DNA of 64,000 bases from Manis javanica (lineage: Eukaryota > Chordata > Mammalia > Pholidota > Manidae), in the NCBI RefSeq assembly GCF_040802235.1, contig NC_133166.1:115892991-115956990 (forward strand). Direction: 5' to 3'. How positions within the stretch are numbered: the first letter of the stretch is position 1; every line of letters begins with the position of its first letter. Position numbers and translations under genes: made by a program. Below, in pieces: positions 1 to 11,729 of this stretch. The notes under the pieces were generated by a model. The model made no database searches, had not been told where the DNA came from, and saw only the letters and a list, made by a program, of their open reading frames with translations.

Positions 1-1282
1 TGCGGCACATTCCCTGTTTTTTAAGGAAGCTGTTGAAGAGGGCCTGCACTTGAGAGAAAGGTAAGCTGTGAACATCCAGCCAGGGCCCTAGACCATTGGA
101 TCCTGGTGGCCAAAAAGATCTCACCACTATACCCAGTGCCTCCAACAATTAATTTAGGAGAGAAACTGAGGCACAAGCCCTCACAGGGCCCCTCACCGAG
201 CTCACTTCACCACTTTACTACAAGACCCGGGGCGGTGCCCTGGAGCCTGCATGCAGATCAAGGGTCAAAGTCGGTTGGTTAATTATGGTGTTCAGGGCAT
301 CCCTGCCCCACCCCCAGGTCTGGGGAAGGGGAGGTCAGAAGGAAACTGGCTTTCTCCTGACCAAAGAGTTTGTTGGGGGCAAGGGGTGCGGGGAATATGC
401 CAGAAAGGAAAGACATGTCTGTAGGGCTTCCAGAGGAAGATGCCACGGGAGGAAGAAATAACTTAGGTTACTCATTCTAAACTCTGACGCTGTCAAGGCG
501 TCTTCCAAAAATAAACTGGGTGTACGGCTTCCCCGGGGCCTGGTCCTCTGGCTGTGGGGTGTGCTCCCTAAAACCACTTTCTGCTCAATGGTGTGGTGTG
601 CGAAATTAAAGGACGCGAGTTTCGAGCAGATGTGAGATCGGATCCCACCTCCGTCTTCTGTACTTGGGGCGCCTTCCCCACTGTCTTCTCAGCCCCCCGT
701 CGGCCCGACCCTCTCCGCGACCTTCTGGTCACCAGAATGGGAAGGAGACGGGGGAAGGAGACGGAGAGACCAATGACGGTGTCTTAAGCTCTGAGTCGTT
801 TCTTAGATTTTGCACAAACCGCGGCCGAACTCCAGCACGCTCCCTGCCTCCCAAAGTGGCATCGCTCCAGTGACCTCCTCCCGCCCCATAAAAGTCCCGA
901 CTTTCTGGATTTATGACTAGAGATTGGAGGGTCGCCTGAGCAGTGACACACCCCGTTGCCTCCCCTGCGCCGCTGCTCGGGCCGGTGGAGGGGAGGGCGG
1001 CACCGCGCGCCTCGGACGGGACGGGCTCTCGCCCCCACCTAGCGGCCCCCGCCCGCCCTCGGCGCCTCCCCCGCCCGCCTCCCCCCTCCCCCCGCGCCCG
1101 GGGCTAACGGAGCCGCGGTCGCTTAAACATTAAATCGGGCGCCCCCGCTGCGCCGGCCGTCGGGCTCGCTGCCGCAGCGTCCCGCACGCACGCCGCCTCG
1201 ACAGGGCCCTGCCGCCCCGCCCCGCAGGCGCCCCAGGCTCGAGGGCGGCGGGGGGCCGGGGGCCGGCGGGCCGGGCGCTCAC
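1..1282 (-). other. OVOL1: OVOL1 intron 1 (partial)
   Basis: Sequence downstream of the OVOL1 exon 1 splice donor on the minus strand. The donor reads CAG|GTGAGC, with GT at 1282-1281. The remaining OVOL1 exons, including the zinc fingers, are not in this interval, so the intron runs off the left edge. I see no second exon here. Positions 1-640 show no recognisable gene. Confidence 0.7.
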
Positions 1283-2150
1283 CTGGCACGTAGATCTCGC
1301 CGCGCTCCTCATCTGGGAGCTCGCTCCAGTTCCTCTTGCACGTGGAGACGCACGGCTTCTTCACCAGAAACGCACGGGGCATTTTCGAACCCTCTTCGAA
1401 ACCCTCCGGCACCGTCCGCTTCCGTAGCTGGAGCCGGAGCCGTACCACCGTTCCCGGCCGCGCTGGAGGCGGGCGGAGGTGGGGGGCAGTTCAGCGAAGG
1501 AGTCGCCGAAGCGAACCCGCGTTCCGCGGAGACCCCGTGCCCGGGACGGCGCACGCCGGGGTCCAGTTCCGCGGAGCTGCTCCCGGCCTCCCTCCGAACG
1601 AGGTCCCTTGCAGCCAGGTGCACCGGGCGGCGGCGGAAGCGGCAGGTAAGCGTCTCCCGCTCGACTGGCGTCCCCGCGGCCGCTCGGGAAGTCTTAAAGT
1701 GCGAGCCGGACGGACGGGTTCACGCTTTATTGGCTCGCGGCGTTGTGTGTCGGTGGCTGGGCGGGCGGGTGGTGATCCGAGCTAATTAGCTTGGAGTGGC
1801 CCTGGGAACGACGGCGCATGCGTTGGGAAATAACGGTGACAACCCACCTATTTGTTACCTGTCGAACCGGTTTCCATTCCGCTGCGGGTGAGGTGGCCTC
1901 GCGGCCTGGGCGGGGTGGCCGGGCGGAGGCGGTGGGGTAGGGGGGCGGGCGGGCGCAGGGCACCCAGCACTCCGCTGCCCAGCTAGTCTGGCCGCCTCTG
2001 GCCGGGGCCCTTACAGCCCCGACTGCAACCATTTGCAAGCGAGAGTTTCAGAATTTCGGAGTTTCCGAGGGAGCAGGGGAGGGGAGGGGGCAACGTTATT
2101 TGCACCCGCGCTCGCGCGCTCAGAGGGTGACGAAATGAAACTCGCCTAAC
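650..2150. promoter_or_regulatory. OVOL1: CpG island at the OVOL1 5' end
   Basis: This stretch is visibly GC-rich and CpG-dense, especially 950-2,000, and surrounds the first coding exon of OVOL1. Upstream of the start codon (higher coordinates, minus strand) an inverted CCAAT box (attgg, about 1727-1731) is visible. No TATA box is obvious, which fits a CpG-island promoter. The exact transcription start cannot be read from the sequence. Open frames on both strands here are by-products of high GC. Confidence 0.75.
1283..1382 (-). CDS. OVOL1: OVOL1 first coding exon (partial gene)
   Basis: The start codon is at 1382-1380 and the exon reads MPRAFLVKKPCVSTCKRNW followed by 14 residues ending in YVP, 33 codons plus one base. 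It ends at a clean CAG|GTGAGC donor. The N-terminal MPRAFLVKK is the SNAG-type repressor peptide of OVO-like zinc-finger proteins, known to recruit corepressors. OVOL1 is a C2H2 zinc-finger transcription repressor that controls epithelial and germ-cell differentiation. Its four zinc fingers lie in exons beyond the left edge. A longer in-frame start exists at 1448-1446, but the SNAG peptide must be N-terminal to work, which decides the start. OVOL2 and OVOL3 share the SNAG start, but the residues after it and the AP5B1 neighbour both point to OVOL1. Confidence 0.93.
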
Positions 2151-3359
2151 TGGGCCTGGACTGGCTCCGCACGCCCGGGGCTCCTGGAGAGGCGTGAAGC
2201 TGTCGGGTGGGAATGGGCGGCCCAGCCCACACTTGTTCAACCGGGCCCGTGCCCAGGTGGCCCCGGATCCCAAAGGCCTGGCTGAGCAGTTCGTGGTTCA
2301 GCTTAGAGGTATTTGCTGGGCACCGGCTCCGTGCGGACAGGCACACGGGGCCTCAGGAGGCAGGGCAGCGTGCGGGCGGGGCTGCACCCTCCACCACACA
2401 AAGCGGAGGGCGCCTGACGGGCGCCGGGTGCTGATCACTGCCCAGAGCCGGTCCTCTGGCCCGGAAGTGTGGAAGGCTTCGTGGAGGAAGGGGCATTTAG
2501 ACCTTTCTGAGCTCACTGAGATCCCCAAAGACCCCAGGGCCTTAGTGACTGGGGCTGACACCCCCACAAAAACCCTCCTCCTCGTCTCAGATGGCCAGAT
2601 TTGCAGCAAGGCCGGAGGTGAGTAGAGGCCTGAGAACTCCTGAAGAAGTCAGGCTAAACCACCTGTGCCAGGTGGCAGCCACAGCAGGCAGAGGGATCCT
2701 GTCCCCTTCCCCCATAGCCCACCCTTGGCTGAGGATCAGCCTGGGGCCCCTCTCCAGCCATTCATCATGCTCTGACTAGTCCCCAGGCTCAGCTGGAGGG
2801 AGGCCTGCCATTCTCACAAGCTGGGGAGTATTTGGTGGCTTCCATGAGGGACATTACTGTGACATTTTGGCCACTGGCTAGAGCTGGGCTTCTCTCACTA
2901 GCTGACCAGTAAGGGCAGGAATGGGACCCCATCCGCTTTTTAGCTCTCCTCCTTTCCCAGTATAAAATAAACTAACATTTCAGAGTCCCTACCACACATA
3001 CACCTTTCTCACATATTAAATGTTTGCTGGAACAGATTAGGAGGAAATGAGTCTGATAAGTGAATTCACACAGTTCAAAAGTCAGGAGTGTAAGAGGAGC
3101 AGCTTGCTGATGGTAGACTTTCAGGCAGGCCCTGTACATCCCCAGCAGGCCTGCTGAGGTGTACCCCTTTGGGAGAGGAGTTGGGGGAAGGTGGGCCTCC
3201 TTCACTTCTTCCTGGAGCCTAGGAGTTTGGCTCACATATGACCAGGATGACCATGGACACAAGAGGCAGCCTTTCTCATTGGGGGAGCAACTCAAATGCC
3301 TCCGCTTATGGAAAGAATGTTACACGGTATGTGGAAGAGGCCCCACGAGGGAGGGACAT
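2151..3359. other. Intergenic, no gene seen
   Basis: Moderately GC-rich sequence upstream of OVOL1 with only short uninformative open frames. No protein family, RNA gene or clear repeat was recognised. Regulatory elements of OVOL1 could lie here, but nothing in the sequence demonstrates them. Confidence 0.5.
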
Positions 3360-3445
3360 ACATCCATGCTGTCTACTGCTGTATCTCCAGTATCTACAAC
3401 TATGCCTGGCACACTGAGTTATCAATAAACATTTGTTGAACGGAT
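3360..3445 (+). repeat. L2 LINE 3' end
   Basis: Contains the degenerate L2 tail pattern: a 'ctgtatctccagtatctac' stretch, 'cctggcacact', then 'aataaacatttgttgaacgga'. Orientation is plus, judged by the AATAAA-containing tail. Confidence 0.6.
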
Positions 3446-3859
3446 GTCCTATTTTTTCTTGACTCAAGTGACCCATCCAGACTTTCATGTTTCAACATTT
3501 GGCAGTGGCATGAACATACAGCGCATTTCTTTACTATAAGAAAAGCAGTGGCACAAGTTGAGGGATCAGAGGTAACTGACACTGGCTGTCAGGAAGACTA
3601 GAGAGTGGTGGGACTGTGGAGAATGTGCCTCTCTAAAGGCGTAGTAACAGTTGTGTCATTTGAGCACAGAAACCCAACAGACCACTTTCCAAGAGAAGCC
3701 AGAAATCCAGATTTGTATTGTGAAATCTACCAATTTTAAAATGATGACTCAAGTTTCTTAAAAACATGGAATGAGTCAAACAAAATATGTTTGTGGGTCA
3801 GATTTGCCACATAGGTTGCTGGTTCATGGGCAGCTCTAGAACCAGACAATGTGTGTGAA

Positions 3860-4080
3860 CTTGGGTAAAGCTAGAGCTTAACTGTGAGCTCCGTGAGGGC
3901 AGGCCTCTGCTGCTCTGTTCACACGGTGCCAGGCAGACATCATTCATTCCTTAATTCAACAATCATTTATTGAACATCAGCCATATGCTAGGCACTGGGG
4001 ATTCTGTGACACAAGGCAAACAAAGAAATAAGGACACTATTGGTGTAATGCAGGACTCTAACAAGTGATGAAATAATGAT
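3860..4080. repeat. L2-type LINE fragments
   Basis: A plus-sense L2-like piece ('tgtgagctccgtgagggcag') is followed by a reverse-oriented L2 tail ('catttattgaacatcagcc', 'ctaggcactggggattc'). Both are degenerate. Confidence 0.5.
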
Positions 4081-4784
4081 AGGTGAGATCTGAGTGACAG
4101 GCAGGAGCTAGCTGTGCAGAACAGGGAAGAGCCAGATCTGCAGAAGGAAAAACTGGTGCAGATGCCCCGAGTGGGAGTGACCCTAATAAGTGTGTAATGA
4201 CTCTAAAGGTCATGCGGGTATGGGAAGGCCTAGGAACTGAGGTTGAAGAGGCAGGTCAGCCCTGTCATGATGCTCAGTGTGGTAGGAAGCCTGTGTGTGT
4301 GTTGGGGGTTGGGGAGTGTGTGCTCAGGGGAGAACGGTCTGTGTGTATCAGGAGGGAGGGGGTAAGGGTGGCAGTAGGAAGAACAGCGAGGAGGCTACTG
4401 CAATGGTCCAAGCAGGAGATGATGGTAGTTTGGACCAGCTGCAAACAGAACCGTGAGCACTAGTTCTAGGTGCTCTGAGTGGCCATCTCTTGTTGGTACA
4501 GTGGACTGGGGTATGAAGGAAGATTGAACTTGAGCAGCCAGTGAGGACCATGCTACCCAAAGACTGGTGACTGACACCAATCTTGTGCGCAGCTCTCATC
4601 CCAAGCAGTCCAGGGAGAGCTAGGAGAGTAACTGGATGAGAAGGTTAGGAACAAACCTTCCTGTTCTCATATAAGGCTCCTGAGGGGGGCTGGCATAGGG
4701 TGGAGGTGGGTCAGGGCTGGGAAGCCAGCAGGCCAAGGGCAGAAGGGCTAATGGGAGAGCAGATGTGCTGCGGAGACATCAGGC

Positions 4785-4870
4785 TTCCCCAGACTTGTCT
4801 CTGGGGATGTGGGCCAAGCCACCTGACTGCTCAAAGCCTCTGTTTACACGTCTGTAAAGTGAGGCTCCTA
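4785..4870 (+). repeat. MIR SINE fragment
   Basis: Shows the MIR core pattern, 'gccacctgactgctcaaag', followed by 'cctctgtttacacgtctgta'. It is partial and degenerate. Confidence 0.5.
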
Positions 4871-5339
4871 GTCCAGTTCTGCTCTTCAAAGCTGTGGAGA
4901 GATGCTTTTGCCCAGAAGCCTAGTATCCCTTAAAAATGGACTCAGCTTTAAAGCAGGCCAGTGGTGCTCCTGGGCACCAAGGCCTCCTTCTGCTTGGCTA
5001 AAACAGTGGCCTTGTGGAGGCTGCAAAGCTCCTGACAAACTGAAGTGCTATGGGTGACATCGACTCCTCCATCTATTGCTGAGTTCCTGCCCACAGGCCC
5101 TCCAGCCCACCGCGAGGATAGGCCAGGGTCCCCTGGGGCCTGGCAGGGAGCTGGGGGCTGCCATGTAGGCCAAAAGCTCCTGAGGTGGGGCTGGGTGGCC
5201 AGCAGAGCAGGAGGCCCCCTGGGCCATCTGGAGCATCTGAGTAGTACAGTGGGTTCCCGCAGCAGGAGGCTAAGAGCTGGGTTCGGCCCGCCACTGTGGC
5301 TGTGTGTCTGGCCTGCCAGACTTTATTCATGCTCCCAAC

Positions 5340-6046
5340 TCCCAGCCTTCCCTGTCTCAGATCCTGGAACCATCAGCCCCAAGTTCTCAGGGCCAAAGCC
5401 CAGAGCCATCCTGATGCCCTCTTCTCTTCCACCGCATCCACCACCAATAAGCCCTGCCATCTCCCATATCATCTGGTATCTGCCCACACCTCTACCTCCA
5501 TGGTTACCATGTGGTCCAAGCCCCTGCCACCTTTCACCTGGACTCTGTCACAGCCTCCTGACCAGCCTCCAGGGTCCCCCCTCACCTCCTAGCCACCTGT
5601 CTCCCTTCAGCCCAAACCCTCTCCGGTGGCACCACAACTGGCACAAAGTTCCCAAGGCTGGCACTCAGGCCCTGCTGGCCTCCAGGCCCCATGTGCCTCT
5701 CCCTTCCACTGGCTCTATGGGCACCTGCCACGCTGCCTGCCCTCTGCCCACCGAACGGGCAAAGCCTGTTCCTAGCTCAAGCCTTTCCTCTGCCGCGCCT
5801 TCAGCCTGGAGCGCTTTTCCCCACTTGATGACTGGCTACCTCTCAGCACTCAAGCTTCTCCCCCCCCTCCCTGACCACTCAAGAAATCCTTGTCCCCAGT
5901 CACCTCTGTCCCATTACCCTGTTCTCTTTTCCTTGCAGCATCTTTTACTCCATGAAATTTGGGTTTGTCTTGTTTGTTTGTTGTCTGTTCCCCTCTCCTC
6001 CAGGGTAAGTTCTGTACAGGAGAAACCTCTTTGGACACCTTTTTAG
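5340..6046 (+). repeat. L2 LINE relic, pyrimidine-rich
   Basis: C/T-rich text with the L2 ORF2/3' vocabulary: 'gactctgtcacagcctcctg', 'gcctggagcgcttttcccc', 'gttctcttttccttgcagca' and a run of degenerate repeats to about 6046. It yields a spurious 333-codon open frame (5045-6046) because pyrimidine-rich DNA rarely contains stop codons. I do not treat that frame as a gene. Confidence 0.5.
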
Positions 6047-6255
6047 AAGCTTTATTTAGGAACAGTTCAACACCATAAAGTCCACCCTTGTAAAGTCACA
6101 GCGGAGTGGTTTTAGCATCTCTGCAGAGCCGCGCAGGTGTTGTCGTCTTCCAGAGCACTTTCATTGCCCCAAAAGAGACCCCACACTGCTAGCAGTCACT
6201 CCCCGTTCCTTCCAGCCCTCTGCTTTCTCTGTAGATTTGCCTCTTGATAGGTAAT
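6047..6255 (-). repeat. Ancient L1 3' end
   Basis: Matches the reverse complement of an old mammalian L1 3' UTR. It shows 'ttgtaaagtcacagcggagtgg', 'ccccaaaagagaccccacac' and 'agcagtcactccccgttcc' in the usual order. Confidence 0.6.
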
Positions 6256-6285
6256 TTGTAAAGAGTCTCTCATATTCCCAGCTCC

Positions 6286-6360
6286 CAGTGCTGTGAGGAT
6301 GGATTGCTTATATTGCCCATTTTGCAGATGAGAAAACTGAGGCTCAGGACCCCTCAGTAA
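6286..6360 (-). repeat. MIR SINE fragment
   Basis: Reverse-oriented MIR core: 'cccattttgcagatgagaaa' and 'actgaggctcagg'. Confidence 0.6.
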
Positions 6361-6734
6361 CAGACTTTCCCTTTTCCAAGCCTTGTGACTACCATCTCCT
6401 CAGAACTGGGCTATGCTGGGGAGGATGGTAGCTCAGCAGGAAGAGGACTGGGGTGTGGGCATGGAGCAGGGGTTTCCCTGGTGTGGCCACCTGGCTGCGG
6501 CCCACATCTGGGCCCTCTTGGGTGGGAAGTCACTTTTGGGGGCGGGTCTGCTGAATGCAGATTCAGGGGATGTTCATACTCTCAGTGATGGTGGGCTGAG
6601 CTCAACTCCATGCCTATTCTATGCCAGGGACCAGACCACCTTCCCACCATCTGAGACCTGGACACTCAAGAGGGTGAGGGTAGTTGGTGTGGCAGGAGGG
6701 CCAATTCAGGGTCAGAAAGGGCTGTTTGCTGAAG

Positions 6735-6850
6735 TCCAGGCTCCATATCTTAGGAGCTCTGTGACTTTGGGCAACTGACTGAACCTCTCTGGGCCTTCCT
6801 TTCTTCATCTGTGAATGGCGCCCATCCTCGAGTTGCTGCGAGCCTGTGAG
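6735..6850 (+). repeat. MIR SINE fragment
   Basis: Forward MIR core: 'ctgtgactttgggcaactga', 'acctctctgggcc', then 'cttcatctgtgaatggc'. Confidence 0.6.
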
Positions 6851-7224
6851 CCCATGTGGGCGTGCCCGCCACAGCATCAGGAACCGCACGTGGGTCCCCT
6901 CCCTCCAGAAGCCTCTCTCCGGGGAGGCAAGGCCCCGAAAGGCTGGAGGCTCTCAGAGGCTGAGTGGGGGCCAGAGCCAGCACAGGTTTCCTGACCCTCT
7001 GAAGCCTGTCTCCTCAACTGCAAAAGGGCTGTAGTGACCATTCCTCCCTCTCCGTGACAGGTGAAGGCCAGGGACGGGCACTTATCGGCACCCTCCGGGC
7101 CTCAGACAGGGAAACCATACAGGCTGCTGTTACCCCCAAGCTGCCTTCCTTCCCAGGGCTGCTCTCATCCCAGCTTCTTTCATCTCAGGTTTCATTAGCC
7201 GGGCCGTCCCACCCTACAGCCTCC

Positions 7225-7330
7225 TGGGAGGCAGTCATCACTCCCATTTTATAGACGGGGAAACCGAGGCACCTAGAGGGAAGTGGTTTGGGGCTGCCGC
7301 CTGTGAGTCAACTGTGGAGCCAGGGCCTAG
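7225..7330 (-). repeat. MIR SINE fragment
   Basis: Reverse MIR core: 'cccattttatagacggggaa', 'accgaggcacctagagg' and a degenerate remainder. Confidence 0.6.
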
Positions 7331-7334
7331 AGGA

Positions 7335-7940
7335 GCTGGGGCTGGGCTTTCCAGCTGGACCTGTCCCTGGGGGTGGATCCTTGTCTCCATCCCCTGGCAC
7401 CCTGGGCACCCAGACAGCCTCTTTTCCAGCTCTCTCTACCCCACCACTTCCTACCACCCTCCCATCTGGAGGGCAGCAGGATGGGGGAAGGAAGAGGTGT
7501 CTGAAGCCTGGAGGAAGGAGAGAAACTAGTTGGCAGAGGCTAACATGGAGGCTCAGACCTGTTCATCTTCAAAGCGGGCTAGCTAGAGCCAAAAGCTTAG
7601 TGAGCCCGGCAGGCTATGGGATTTGGACACCGCCAGTTCTGTGCCCTGGAGGCCAGCAGTCAGTGGTGCACCTGCAGCATGGGCTCCGTAAGCCTCAGGC
7701 CCAGCCCTCTTAGTGCCCTCAGACAGTCCTGATCCATCTCTTTGGAAGTCAAGAGTGCTGGTTTTGAGCACTGCTTGGCCCCAGGTCTTCGGCAGCGACG
7801 CCTCGGTTTCCTGGTCCATGCCAGGCCTGCCGTGCCCCGTGCCATAAGCTCTGTGACTGGCCAGGCCCTACCGGTCCGCACGTTTGCATCCCGTTGTTTT
7901 CCGGCTTCATCGAGGCTTATGGCCTTGCCCCGCTGGCTTT
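7335..7940. other. Intergenic, no gene seen
   Basis: GC-moderate sequence between the MIR at 7225 and the AP5B1 CpG island. No recognisable coding or RNA feature. Confidence 0.45.
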
Positions 7941-7949
7941 AATCCGGCC

Positions 7950-9000
7950 TGGCTGCTGCGACCCTTGCCAACTGTCGGCATGCCCTATGGCAAAAGTCAG
8001 CGGCATGTGCCTGCCAAGACCACGGTACAGGTTCCGCGCCCCAAAGCCGAGCGGGTGGGGGACCCTGGGCGGCGTCAGAGAAGCGAAGCCAAGCCCTGCG
8101 GCGCTTGCCCGACCGGTTCAGCCGGGAAAGCGGCGCGCACTTCTTGCGGGCGCCCTGGGACCGTGCCTTGCACACCCTCCAGCGGCCACCCTTGGAGCCC
8201 TTGGACCCGCACCCCATGCCACCCTGACGGGCGGCGCGCGACTGGCGCCTGGTGCCGTGCGCCCGGGCGCCGGCGGAGGGCGCGCTGGCTGCCATCCTCA
8301 CCAACCCGGCGGGCGCTGTCCAGCGCTGGGCCCAGGGATTGCAGCCCGCGCACAGAGACCTCGGCATTCGGGAGCCTGGCCCACCCAGCGCCCCCGCCCA
8401 CGCTCAGGCCTGCGGCAGTTTCGGGGAAGGGGGCCTGTGCGCACGGGGACAGTTACTCAGCCCCAGCGAAACCGGCGAGTCGGCACCTGCCGGCCGGGAG
8501 GGAACGGGAGGCGGTGGCCCCGTTACGGCCCCGCCCCCGCGCAGCGCGCCCCGCCCCCGCGCCGCCCGCCCGGAAGTGGCCTGTCTGCCCCAGCGCTCGC
8601 GGCGGGTGAGTCAGGCTAGGTGAGAGCAGCCGGCCCGTTACCGCGGGCGCCTGGGGCCGGGGCGGCGCTGTGGTTTCGGTGCCGGCCGCCGGAGGGCGGC
8701 CTAATGAGCTCTCGGCACGCACCCCGCGCCGGCGGCCCGCCCGGCGCCTCCTCCCCTGGCGTCCCGCCCTGGTGGCACCCCCGAATCCTGTTTCATCTCG
8801 GGACTCGGGCGTGGGGTGTCCGCTGGCGTCGACGAGTGGACGTGCGCAACTGGGGTCTGCAAGGAGGCCCTGGGGTGACTGTAGTCCCTTAGAGGAGTTG
8901 GCGCAAGGGCTCTGGCGCCCTCTGGCGGCCGTAGGGCCCCGTGCGAAAGGCGGCCGCCGGCCTGAACCTTTCTTGCTCTTCTCTGCAGGGACCAGTGTAC
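7950..9000. promoter_or_regulatory. AP5B1: CpG island / presumed AP5B1 promoter
   Basis: A strongly CpG-rich block peaks at about 8,050-8,750 and ends just before the AP5B1 coding start. Within it, GCGGG|TGAG-type donor candidates lie at about 8605-8610, and a polypyrimidine acceptor (ttctctgcag, ending 8988) precedes the coding exon. A non-coding first exon in the island is therefore likely. Its exact limits are inference. Long open frames on both strands here come from GC bias. Confidence 0.65.
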
Positions 9001-9006
9001 CTGACC

Positions 9007-11729
9007 ATGGGGTCCCTGAGCCGGGAAGCCTGGGCCCAGCGCCTGGTCGCCTTTCGGGCCAGCCCGTCCGCCTTCCTGGCAGGTCCCGTGGGTGAGGATC
9101 TGGGTCGAGACCTGCTGAACGACCTGAGAAGTGAGAAGCTGAGCGAACAGACCAAGGTAAGCCCTTCGTGCACTCCCTGCCCTGACCTGTGTGGTCATCT
9201 TAGCTCGCCGCGCCCTGAACCCATTTCGTGATTACCACTCATACCCAGGTTTCCTTGCTGGCGTTGAGCTTGGAGTACCCAGACCAGCTGTGGCCGGATG
9301 CCCCTGCGGCTGAGACAGCGGCCACCTCCCTCTTGGACACCCTGGTCCTTCTACCTCCGCGGCCCTCAGCCATACGGCGGCCCCTGCTTCTGGCGGCCAC
9401 CACAGCCCTGGTGGCAGGAGGCGCGCTGGGCCCCAACTCGGGTGCCTCAGGCCGGCTCCTCCCCCTTCTGCTTGGGTTAGCTTCAGGCCGCGATCTGGGT
9501 CGAGGCTTTGGTCCCCCCTCGGAACAGCGACCCCTGCAGGCCACAGCGTGCGAGTGCCTGCGGGAACTGGAGAGCTGCAAGCCTGGGCTGCTCACAAGCT
9601 GTCTGGGGATGCTCCGGAGCCTGCTGGACCATGAGGGCCCCGTCCAGCCGCTCAGCCTGCTGCTGGCACTTGCTCTGCGCAACTGCTTGGTGTTACAGGC
9701 CAGGGCCAGGGCCGGTCTGCAGAGCCTGCTCATGACCTCGGTCTCTCCCACCGAGTGTGGTTCTTGGAACTGGACACTAGCTGAAGAGGGTGATGCCCAC
9801 CTTCAGCCCCAGGCACCCAGCAGGCCAGTGGCCAAGGAGGGGGAGTGTGGCCTTGCAGCCCTGGAGCCCAGTCCTGAAGAGGCCCGAGAGCTGCGGGCTG
9901 TTGTGGCCCAGCTTCTGGACACCTCCTACCTACTTACTCCTGTGGTACAGGCCCAACTTCTGTGGCTGCTGGGCTGGGCCCTCCGGGGTCTTCGGGGACA
10001 GCCGCCAGTGCTCTTCAAGCCGCAGTTGGTACGGCTACTGGGTACAGCACAGCTGACGCTGTTGCACGCTGTTCTGGCACTCAAGGCGGCCTTCGGTGAG
10101 GCACTGTTCACGGCCCAGGATGAGGCTTTACTGCTCCGCCGGCTAACCTTGGCTGCCCAGCACCCGGCCCTGCCCCTGCCCACCCATCTCTTCTACCTGC
10201 ACTGCCTTCTGAGCTTCCCTGAGAACTGGCCACTGGGCCCCACAGGTGAGGAGGCCGTCCCGCTGCTGCTAGGGCCCCAGCTTTGCCATGGTCTCTTGCC
10301 CACTCTCCTGCACGACCCTTCAGACCTCCTGGCACGCCTGCATCTGCTGTGCCTGCTTTGTGCAGAAGATGAACAGGACGAGAAAGGTCAGGATCAGAGC
10401 CCCCGGCGATACCTGGAGGAGCTGCTGGCTGGCCTGCAGCAGAGGGCAGCCCTGGATGGGGGCCCCCGGGCCTTCGCCACTCTCTGCTTCCAGGCCTCAT
10501 ACCTAGTTGCTCACTGCCTGGCTAGGCAACCCACAGTGCTGACATGCTTGACCCATGGACTGGCCCAGCTGTACAGAGCCCGGCCTGCACTTGCTCCCCA
10601 TTTTGTGGATCTCTTAGATCGGGTGGGCCCTGAGCTGGGGCTGCCCCTGAGGGTGATGCTGCGGCAAGAGGTGGTATCCAGGCCAGGCAGGGGTGAGGCC
10701 CTTCGCTGGCACCTACAGATGCTGGCAAAGGTGGCAGATGGGGATGCCGAAGGTTGCACCCTTAGCTTCCTGCAGGGTGCAGCTGGCCACTGCACAGACT
10801 GGGGCCTCCAGCAGGCCATGCTGCAGGTCTGCCGGGCCCTGCTGTGGGCAGGTGTCGGGGAAGGCCTGGCAGACTTGCTACAGGCTCTGGCCAGGCAGCT
10901 AGAGGACCCTGATGGGCGGGATCGTGCCCGCCTCTACTACATCCTCCTGGCCCACTTGACAAGGTCCAAGCTCAGGGTGGCCCTGGGCCCCTCACTTGCT
11001 ACACCTGCACTGACCTCTTCACTGGTGGCTGAGAACCAGGGCTTTGCTGCAGCACTGATGGTGCAGGAGGCCCCGGCCCCAATTCGGCTGAGCATGGGGC
11101 CTCGCAAAGCCAAGGGCCCGGTGCCAGTGCTGCAGCTGCAGGTGGAGGTGCTGGAACCGGTATACTCTCTGGAGCTGCGCTTCCACGTGGAAGGACAGCT
11201 CTACGCTCCCTTGGGGGCTGTCCATGTGCCCTGCCTGTGCCCCAGCCGCCCCAGTCGACCTCTGTCCCTGCCTCTGCAGCCCCGCCACCCCGCCCCGGCA
11301 CAGCTGGGTGTGCGTGCCCTGTACACCACACCTGCTGGCCACACATGCCACGCCCACCTGCCGCCCCTGCCTGTGGACTTCGCTGACCTCTTTCTGCCTT
11401 TTCCCTTGCCCCCTGAGGAGGCCCGGCTGGGCTTCTTTGAGGAGCTCTGGGATTCCTGCCTGCCAAAGGGTGCCGAGAGTCGCCTGTGGTGCCCTCTTGG
11501 GTCACAGGGGCTGGAGGCCTTGGTGGCCCGCCACCTGGAGCCCTTTGTGATGGTGGCCCAGCCACCCACTAGCTACCTCATAGCCATCCACCTGCCCCCC
11601 AACTCAAGACTGCTGCTGCGGCTGGGGGCAGCCCAGGTGGATGGAGTGCCTGTGGCCCTGCGGACCGATGACTGGGCTGTGCTGCCCCTGGCAGGGGACT
11701 ACCTCCGGGGGTTGTCAGATACTGTCTGA
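9007..11729 (+). CDS. AP5B1: AP5B1, AP-5 adaptor complex beta-1 subunit
   Basis: There are two coding exons: 9007-9156 (50 codons, ending TK|GTAAGC) and 9249-11729 (acceptor ...acccag|gtttcc; stop TGA 11727-11729). Together they encode 876 residues, close to the roughly 878 of human AP5B1. The start ATG at 9007 sits in a good context (gaccatgg) and opens MGSLSREAWAQRL. The protein is leucine-rich and helical, as expected for an adaptin-type trunk, with an appendage-like C-terminal third ending in LAGDYLRGLSDTV. AP-5 is a clathrin-independent adaptor on late endosomes and lysosomes that works with the spatacsin/spastizin proteins in retrieval to the Golgi; that role is family knowledge. No frameshift or internal stop is present. 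Nearly all the coding sequence (826 codons) sits in one exon, as in other mammals. Confidence 0.95.

Noticed and set aside
1104-1448. OVOL1 frame starting 22 codons upstream of the SNAG methionine and reading through the donor
   Set aside because: The SNAG peptide must be N-terminal, and the sequence after 1283 is intron (CAG|GTGAGC).
5045-6046. 333-codon plus-strand open frame
   Set aside because: It lies in pyrimidine-rich L2-derived sequence. The translation is low-complexity (Pro/Ser/Leu) with no domain, and no splice or promoter context supports it.
7884-8619. Two overlapping 241-codon frames in the AP5B1 CpG island
   Set aside because: The product of CpG/GC bias. The translations are Arg/Pro/Ala-rich and frame choice is arbitrary.
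10999-11565. 188-codon antisense frame, and 9239-9751 (170 codons)
   Set aside because: Shadows of the GC-rich AP5B1 coding exon. The sense frame has clear homology and the antisense has none.
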